Below, piece after piece: positions 33,701 to 42,700 of a DNA stretch of 64,000 nt. The stretch lies in NCBI RefSeq assembly GCF_033807575.1, contig NC_084711.1, forward strand, positions 992,001 to 1,056,000, written 5' to 3'. Under the pieces are notes generated by a model, which worked only from the letters and a program-made list of their open reading frames with translations, did not search any database and was not told where the DNA came from. The position numbers and the translations under genes are program-made. How positions within the stretch are numbered: position 1 is the first letter of the stretch; each line of letters starts with the position of its first letter. The stretch comes from Cydia pomonella (lineage: Eukaryota > Arthropoda > Insecta > Lepidoptera > Tortricidae).

Positions 33701-36700
33701 CTCGCTGCCGAGCGGCCTATGAGGTATGAAGTGCAAGCAGTGCTCCGCGCCCGTGCGGCGGGGCGGCCGCCGGGCTGGGCTCGCTGCGCGGCGGCGCGCA
33801 CAAGCAGCACGTGGCGGCCTCCGCCTGCCCCTACCGCGCGCCCGCCTCGCCCGCGCCGCCCGACCGGCTCGCTGCCGAGCGGCCTATGAGGTATGAAGTG
33901 CAAGCAGTGCTCCGCGCCCGTGCGGCGGGGCGGCCGCCGGGCTGGGCTCGCTGCGCGGCGGCGCGCACAAGCAGCACGTGGCGGCCTCCGCCTGCCCCTA
34001 CCGCGCGCCCGCCTCGCCCGCGCCGCCCGACCGGCTCGCTGCCGAGCGGCCTATGAGGTATGAAGTGCAAGCAGTGCTCCGCGCCCGTGCGGCGGGGCGG
34101 CCGCCGGGCTGGGCTCGCTGCGCGGCGGCGCGCACAAGCAGCACGTGGCGGCCTCCGCCTGCCCCTACCGCGCGCCCGCCTCGCCCGCGCCGCCCGACCG
34201 GCTCGCTGCCGAGCGGCCTATGAGGTATGAAGTGCAAGCAGTGCTCCGCGCCCGTGCGGCGGGGCGGCCGCCGGGCTGGGCTCGCTGCGCGGCGGCGCGC
34301 ACAAGCAGCACGTGGCGGCCTCCGCCTGCCCCTACCGCGCGCCCGCCTCGCCCGCGCCGCCCGACCGGCTCGCTGCCGAGCGGCCTATGAGGTATGAAGT
34401 GCAAGCAGTGCTCCGCGCCCGTGCGGCGGGGCGGCCGCCGGGCTGGGCTCGCTGCGCGGCGGCGCGCACAAGCAGCACGTGGCGGCCTCCGCCTGCCCCT
34501 ACCGCGCGCCCGCCTCGCCCGCGCCGCCCGACCGGCTCGCTGCCGAGCGGCCTATGAGGTATGAAGTGCAAGCAGTGCTCCGCGCCCGTGCGGCGGGGCG
34601 GCCGCCGGGCTGGGCTCGCTGCGCGGCGGCGCGCACAAGCAGCACGTGGCGGCCTCCGCCTGCCCCTACCGCGCGCCCGCCTCGCCCGCGCCGCCCGACC
34701 GGCTCGCTGCCGAGCGGCCTATGAGGTATGAAGTGCAAGCAGTGCTCCGCGCCCGTGCGGCGGGGCGGCCGCCGGGCTGGGCTCGCTGCGCGGCGGCGCG
34801 CACAAGCAGCACGTGGCGGCCTCCGCCTGCCCCTACCGCGCGCCCGCCTCGCCCGCGCCGCCCGACCGGCTCGCTGCCGAGCGGCCTATGAGGTATGAAG
34901 TGCAAGCAGTGCTCCGCGCCCGTGCGGCGGGGCGGCCGCCGGGCTGGGCTCGCTGCGCGGCGGCGCGCACAAGCAGCACGTGGCGGCCTCCGCCTGCCCC
35001 TACCGCGCGCCCGCCTCGCCCGCGCCGCCCGACCGGCTCGCTGCCGAGCGGCCTATGAGGTATGAAGTGCAAGCAGTGCTCCGCACCCGTGCGGCGGGGC
35101 GGCTGCCGGGCTGGGCTCTTAGTATAGGAAATCAGATTGGATACAAAATAAGCTACCCTAATCACTAATTCCGCCCAGACGAAGTCACGGACAAATGCTA
35201 GTAAATAATAATTCCACAAAACTAAAACACCAAATGGCGGGCCACGATCACAGGGTCTGGACCGCCGAACTATTTGGTGCTGTACATTACATTTGGTTAT
35301 TTAATAAACTCAAGTAGAAACGGACTGTGATGGTCATTTTATTTTAAAAACCGGACCCCTGAAGTAACTAATTGCTGACCCACTAGCCCCTAAAAAGGGA
35401 ATTCAATTTATAGAGCAATGAAACCAATAATCTATAACCCTCTTGATAAATAAATATAAATATAAGATAATATATTTATAATTTATTATTTAATTATTAT
35501 TTTCTTGTCGCCTCCGAGCTATAGGGCGAGCCAGTGTTGGCCGTAATTGTTAATTCTAATTAACCATTAACCAATTGCATTAACCATTAATTTCGCAATG
35601 AATCAATTGCATTAAGTATGAATTGAATGAAGGTTAAGTACTGCTCTTCCAAGTGCTCATCAAGACGAGTCAGATGACCAAAACAGCGTGTGTCTATGTT
35701 GCACCAAACCTGAGTTCCACTAGGTACTGCCAGGGTTCAGCATAAGCTCTATCGTGGATACTGCTCTTCCAAGTGCTCATCAAGACGAGTCGGATGACCA
35801 AAACAGCGTATGCCTCTGGTACACCAAATCTGAGTTCCACTAGGCACTGCCAGGGCTCATCAGGAGGATGAGTTATATATACTTAAAACTTATATAAGTT
35901 CAGTCTTGTAGACCCTTAATCCGTTGGACGCCTTTTGTAAAACTACGATATTTATTCTCTTTAATTGTTAATTATTAATCACGTTTTTAATTTTCATTAA
36001 CAATTTATTTAATTTTTAATGGCTTGTGAAGTAATTGATGTTAATGCAAATTAATGTTAATTGCAATTAACAATTAATTTTCCTTAATTGTTAATGGTTA
36101 ATTTAAATTAACCTTTTTAATGGGTAATTTTTAATGGTTAAATTGCATTAGCGTTTGGCCAACACTGGGGCGAGGTCCCAGGAACGCCGAAGTACTCTTC
36201 CGCAATCTGCCATAACTGATCATAATCTCATCTGAAAGCTATTACGAAATTACTACAAATAAACGACCAATAATTGAACACAGACAGAATTATCCGTGTC
36301 AAGGTGAAATCTCGAAAGCATATATTTTTTGCTTCACCTTCAAACGCAGCATATGAATAATGAGTACTAATGATTGTTGCAGGCCCCTCGGTAGGCCTCC
36401 GAAAACGGCTGAAACACTGACACCTACGAGCGACACGCACACACCTAAAGAGAAGTATGTAATCAAATTAAAGTTGAAATTATATATTTGTTAAGTTAAG
36501 AGTATCTAAATTATTAACTAGCTTAAAATAGGCCCTTGAGGCATTGTACCAAGGATGCCGGCGGCATTTCCAAGTTGTATCGCAATCCTGATATGTTGTG
36601 CGAGGAAGCCGCCAGCTCTTCGGTCACCAGTTATGTCAACCAGACGCTTCGCGATAATTTGTTTTATTAGTAATATTTCATATGTACAGTCGACGTCACC

Positions 36701-39700
36701 AACATCTTTACAAGCCAACATGCCAATAATATATTTACACGCCTCTATGACACTGACTTTAAGGTCGCGTTGACATATATTTGAAATGTTGGGCTGTAAA
36801 GATATCTGTGTACTCGACTGTACCATCAGCCGTTAAAGTGCATGACGACTTTATCAGTGAATTCATTCATAATTTCTCCATGGAATTTTACAGCTCACTG
36901 TACACCCTGCAAGAGTACATTTCCACCTTATGAATGAATTCATTCATAATTTCTTTATGCAATTTTCATCATAGATCATAAATTTCGATTTATCATATTA
37001 CATTACCCAGAATGCATATTGATATATGCATGGAACGGATAGGTGGAAATGCGTCATCATAAAAAATAAAAAATACATAAATTAAACATTCTTATTGTTA
37101 ATTTTTTTATATGAAACTTTGTATTTGCTACTTATTGATTTGTTTTTGTTTTAGACCTACAAGAGGAAGACCTCCAAAACATAAGAGAGTGGAAGAAGTC
37201 TCGAAAGCGGACCCAGTGAGTTTAATATAATAATGTTTTCAAAGCATTTTTGTTATTTACTTGATTTAAAATTAACATCCCAGATATTAAAATACGTCTA
37301 GGCGTCACGTGTGGTCACAGATTTAATTGTTAAATTTAGGGTTCAAGCTAATTTGACCGTCATAACTAATATGAAATATCCAGGGCCGGATTTAGGGGAG
37401 GGCAACCGGGGCTACTGCCCCTGGCCTCCACAAAAGAGGGGCCCCCACAATAGAGAATTCGGAAAATTTACCATTTTATTTGGAAAAAATTTGGGGCCAG
37501 GGGGCCTCCACTCCTTTATTGTCCGAGGCCTCCAGACCTCTAAATCCGGCAATGGAAATATCCAATGGCATCCAAGTCCGCGACTGTACGTTAAACTACT
37601 TATTGGGCAACCAATCTTATACATCATCCATCATTATCCTGTTTTTGTATTAACTTAGTCGTAAAATGACAGATCGGTCGGACATATTAGGCAGTCAAAT
37701 TTGGAGTCAGGTTGTCTGAGCTTTAAGTTACATCGCAAGTTGTAAAGTATTTATTCATTGTTAACTGTGTACATAAGATGTCACATACAAGAGATAGTCG
37801 AACCAACAGTTGCCCGTTTCGAGCATACAATATATATATGATCTTAATACTACTAACCATACTAGCTTACTGACTAACTTATTATTATCAATTCTATATC
37901 AGTTGGCTTAGCCTAGCCTAGCATAGGCTTAATATATTAGAAAAATATTTAGAAATGACTGGAAGCTTAAAAAAGGGATTTAAAGAAATTAACAAGTCTA
38001 AGCAATGGATTGCAACCTTAACAGAGTCACATACTGGAAACAAGCTTTACTCAAGAACCAAAATAATTAATACAGCAACGGAATTTTACAGAAACCTTTA
38101 CTCACAAAAAAATGCTAATATCTCTCCAGGTATAGATAAACCTGTTCAAGCAACTAACGTGACAAATATAGAAAGATTCACCGATAGTGAGATATTGAAA
38201 AAGATAGAGTCATTGAAAACGGATAAGAGTAGCGGTTCTGATGAGATTACCAACGAAGCAATCAAGGTCGGTAGATTCTTGTTATCGCCGCACTTAACAG
38301 CTCTTTTTAACAAAATTTTAAATTCACGTACAATACCTACTGAATGGGCCAAATCGGACATCATTTTATTATATAAAAAAGGAGACCCTGCAGATATTGG
38401 CAACTACCGGCCAATCAGCCTGCAACCTACTTTGTACAAATTGTTCGCCTCTATGATAGAGCAACGAATCTCAAAATTCACGGAGGAGCATCAGCCAGTA
38501 GAGCAGGCTGGGTTCAGGAAAGGCTTCTCTACCATGGATCACATTCATGTTTTAGACCAAATAATAGAGAAGTTTCAGGAGCAAAGGCAACCACTCTACC
38601 TCGCTTTTATAGATTATGCAAAAGCGTTCGATTCTATCTCACACACTAGCATGTGGAACGCTCTAACTGAATGCAACGTACCGCTGGAAATAATAGACCT
38701 CATTAAAGACATTTACTCTAAAAGCGTTAGTAGAGTTAAGTTGGATAGAGTGGGCTCAGAGGTAAATATCTGCAGAGGTGTAAGACAGGGGGACCCCTTG
38801 TCGCCAAGAATATTTATTACTGTTTTACAAAATATAATGAAGAACCTAAACTGGTGTAACAAAGGCATAAATATTGAAGGAAAATATTTAAGTAACCTAC
38901 GATTTGCAGACGACATTGTACTTTTCTCAGAATCAGCCGCACAGTTACAATCAATGATCGAAGATATATACGTTGTAAGTAAAAATATAGGTCTAGAACT
39001 GAACACGTCTAAAACAAAAATCATGACAAACCACAATCGGGACTCTATCAAAGTAAATAATAACACTCTTGACTATGTTGAAACCTACATCTACCTGGGT
39101 AAACAGATTTCCTTCAAGAAAACCCGACATCTGGATGAAGTAGATAGACGTGTTAAAATATCCTGGAACAAATACTGGAGTTACAAAGAACCGTTAAAAT
39201 CAAACCTGCCCCTGAAACTAAAAAAGAAAATACTGGATTCCTGCATATTACCATGCCTTTCTTATGGATGTCAAACGTGGATTTTCAATTCGTACACAAA
39301 AAATAAAATCAACACGTGCCAAAGAAGCATAGAGCGGAGTATTCTAAATATAAAACGTGTCGATAAGAAGAAAAACACAGAAATAAGACAAAAAACAAAA
39401 GTAATTGACGCTCTGACATATTGCAAAAAATTGAAATGGCGATGGGCTGGTCATGTCACAAGAATGAACGACAACAAGTGGACAAAGTCGGTGACAACAT
39501 GGCCGGGTCCAGCGGGAAAACGCAGGCAAGGAAAACCATTAGAAAGATGGTCAGATGAAATTATTAAAGTAGCAGGACAACAATGGATGGAAAAAGGCAA
39601 AATTAGAGATAAATGGAAAGAGTTGGAGGAGGCCTATACTCGAGAGAGGTCCTTAATATTCAAGACATAAGTTATATATTCATTAGACAATTAATATTTA

Positions 39701-42700
39701 TTAAATTATATTTCAATCAAATTAATTTCAAATTAATGACATAATGTAAACAATTTTAGAATTTCAGAATATATTCATAAGTAAATTATCTATGAATTAA
39801 AATTAATAATGTTAATAATGCATGCATTCACATTTGTATATTGCAACGATATTAAGGAATAAATGGCTTTTTTATTTTATTTATCAGTTGTGTTGTTTCT
39901 GATGCTATTATTTTCCATAAATGTTCAGGGCTCCGACGAGGAATCGATATCGAGCAGTAACGGCGGCAGCGGCAGCCGGCGCTGGCGCGCGCGCCGCCCT
40001 CGCGAGCCGCGCGCGGCGCGGGCGCTGCGGCCCGACGTGCGCCGCCACATCGCCGCGCTGCAGCTGCCGAGCCGCCCCGATATATGGACGCAGGTCATTA
40101 TAATGGATATTATTTTATTTTATTTTATTCGGAAAACCAACAGCTTAAGTAAACTAAAACTAGATTAACATAAATATGTATCAGAGAAGCCAATTACAGG
40201 TTTCCACTCATTTACTTACTCACATATCATTAATTCATTACACTCTTAGATAAAATATACACCCTTAGATTAGATATACACCCTTAGAGTAGTTATACAC
40301 CCTTAGATTAGATATACACCCTTAGAGTAGGTATACACCCTTAGATTAGATATACACCCTTAGATTAGATATACACCCTTAGAGTAGGTATACACCCTTA
40401 GATTAGATATACACCCTTAGATTAGATATACACCCTTAGAGTAGGTATACACCCTTAGATTAGATATACACCCTTGGTGTAGGTATACACCCTTAGATTA
40501 GATATACACCCTTGGAGTAGGTATACACCCTTAGATTAGATATACACCCTTACATTAGATATACATCCTTACATTAGATATACACCCTTAGATTAGATAT
40601 ACACCCTTATATTAGATATACATCCTTACATTAGATATACACCCTTAGATTAGATATACACCCTTAGATAAGACATATACCCTTTCTGGGGATATGAGCG
40701 ATTGTTTCTGTATTTCCACACAGCTGTTGCTATTCGCGAGTTACCGTGTTACGTCTCATGGAGTCTTATAACGAGTTACCGAGCACTCTGATCAGTGGCG
40801 TAATATTCTCTGCCACCTTACAGGCATGGTTTTAAAAATAATAAGTTTTTTATTCTCGATAAAAATGAAACTGATTATAAAAAAAATACAGTTTAGTTTT
40901 TATCGTTAATTGGTTATTTTTAAATTGGTTAATGTTAATCATGATTAATTGAAGAATTAGGAATTTTCTCCTAAGACTTATAGTTTCTAGGCCTTCCGAA
41001 TGTATAAAGAAGTACTACCTTTTATTTGCTAACTATTATGTGTTATGAAAATGAAATATCAAGTTGAGCATTATTTCACTCAAAGAAACTAATGGACTGC
41101 TCTTACCTGCCAAAGGGTCCTAAAACAAACCATTATTTTATCCCAAAATAGTCTGCGTTAATAAACCCAGCTTGATATTTAAGAATCTATGTTGTGAATA
41201 CCTTAAGAGCCTGATTACAGAACTCAGTTCCTCATCTCTACACTAGAAAACCAGAAAAAAAGATAGAGTCAGACCTAGATAAGTTGGCAGCAATTTTGAT
41301 AGCCCAGACTGTGGAGTGTGGAATTAAGAGGAGTGACATCTGTTATGGTAGAACTGTTGCAAAAGTGTCCAGCTGTCAGCTATAAATAATAGTTCCAAAT
41401 CTCTCCAGAGTAGTGCTAGAGTAGCTAAGAACCTAGGCGCTATTGACGGGGTGAAGTCGCTGTCTATGATTTGATTTTTTTGTTCATGTATTCTAGGTAT
41501 TGTAGCGCCACCTATTTAAGCTTTTTTGATGACACTTTTTGGTACATGGAGATTTATTTCCTTACCTTCCGTAGCCCAGACGGTGCAAGTGTCAAGTAAA
41601 CGTCATCATTTCATAGAAGTTTGACGTTTAAGATAACGCGTGCACCGTCTGGGCTATCAAAATTGCTGCCAACTTATCTTGGTTAGACTCTAAGCTTTTA
41701 CAGAAAACATACATTTTCTACTCAGATAAATTAAAAGTTTGGAAGATTTAGGCAACCCCTTACCTATTAACAAAGAGAATTGATTAATAATAATAATAAA
41801 ATACTTTATTGTGCACTACAAAGAAATATACATGTTACAAACAAAAAAAAAAAAAAAGGACATATGTAAGTAGGTAACAACAGGCGGACTTATCGCTAAA
41901 AAGCGATCTCTTCCAGACAACCTTCAGATAGCGATTCAGTGGCTAGAAATAAAGTTATTGGGCAGTGCAAAACCACATAAGTGTAAAGTTTATAAAATAA
42001 GTAAATAGAAACTACAAACAATGAGAAATAAACTACATATATTATTATTATTGATTGTAGAGCGAGAAAGTCAAAGAAAAAAACACGTTTTGCGGTCACT
42101 GAATTGACAAACGTCAACTTTTGAAAATCAGAGTTACCGCAAATCAGCGCCATCTGTTTTGGATGTCAAATAAAGGGGCACGTTTTTTTCTTAGACTTTA
42201 TCTCTCTATTACAATCAATCAACATTTCACAAGTTACACGAGTCCAAACACGACCTTCTGTAATGTGCGTCGAACTAAGTTGATTTAGTTCCAAATGATA
42301 ATTCGGGCGGCGGGCAATGTTTCTTTGGAACTAAGTTGACGCTCATTACAGAAGGTCTTGTTTGGACTCGTGTAACTTGTGAAGTGTTTTAACTAGGGCT
42401 ATCATTTTGATGTCAACTTTTAGCTGACATCCTGTACTACCATTTAACAATAAACAAAAAAGTACAGGTCAACGACCTCATTTTCGAAAAAAAAAATGTA
42501 AAAAAAAGTAAATTTTTGAAGACAATTTTTATCTTTGTTATCAATTCTCGGGTAATCCTGGAAAATTTTCTGTAACATTTATGCTTGAAATTAATGCCCT
42601 AATTCATAAGCTATCGAATGATTTATATTTTTTTTATATGTGATATGTAAATGGACAGATAATGGGTACATTAACCAAATGCAGTCGTGTTTGGCAGCAA

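Noticed and set aside
30100..35219. Dozens of 79-81-codon open frames on both strands across the 167-bp array
   Set aside because: They are by-products of a GC-rich tandem repeat; the frame does not continue from unit to unit (167 is not a multiple of 3) and the real exon uses another frame and a donor.
40250..40683. CRISPR-like array
   Set aside because: Units are contiguous with no unique spacers, in an animal intron; it is a minisatellite.
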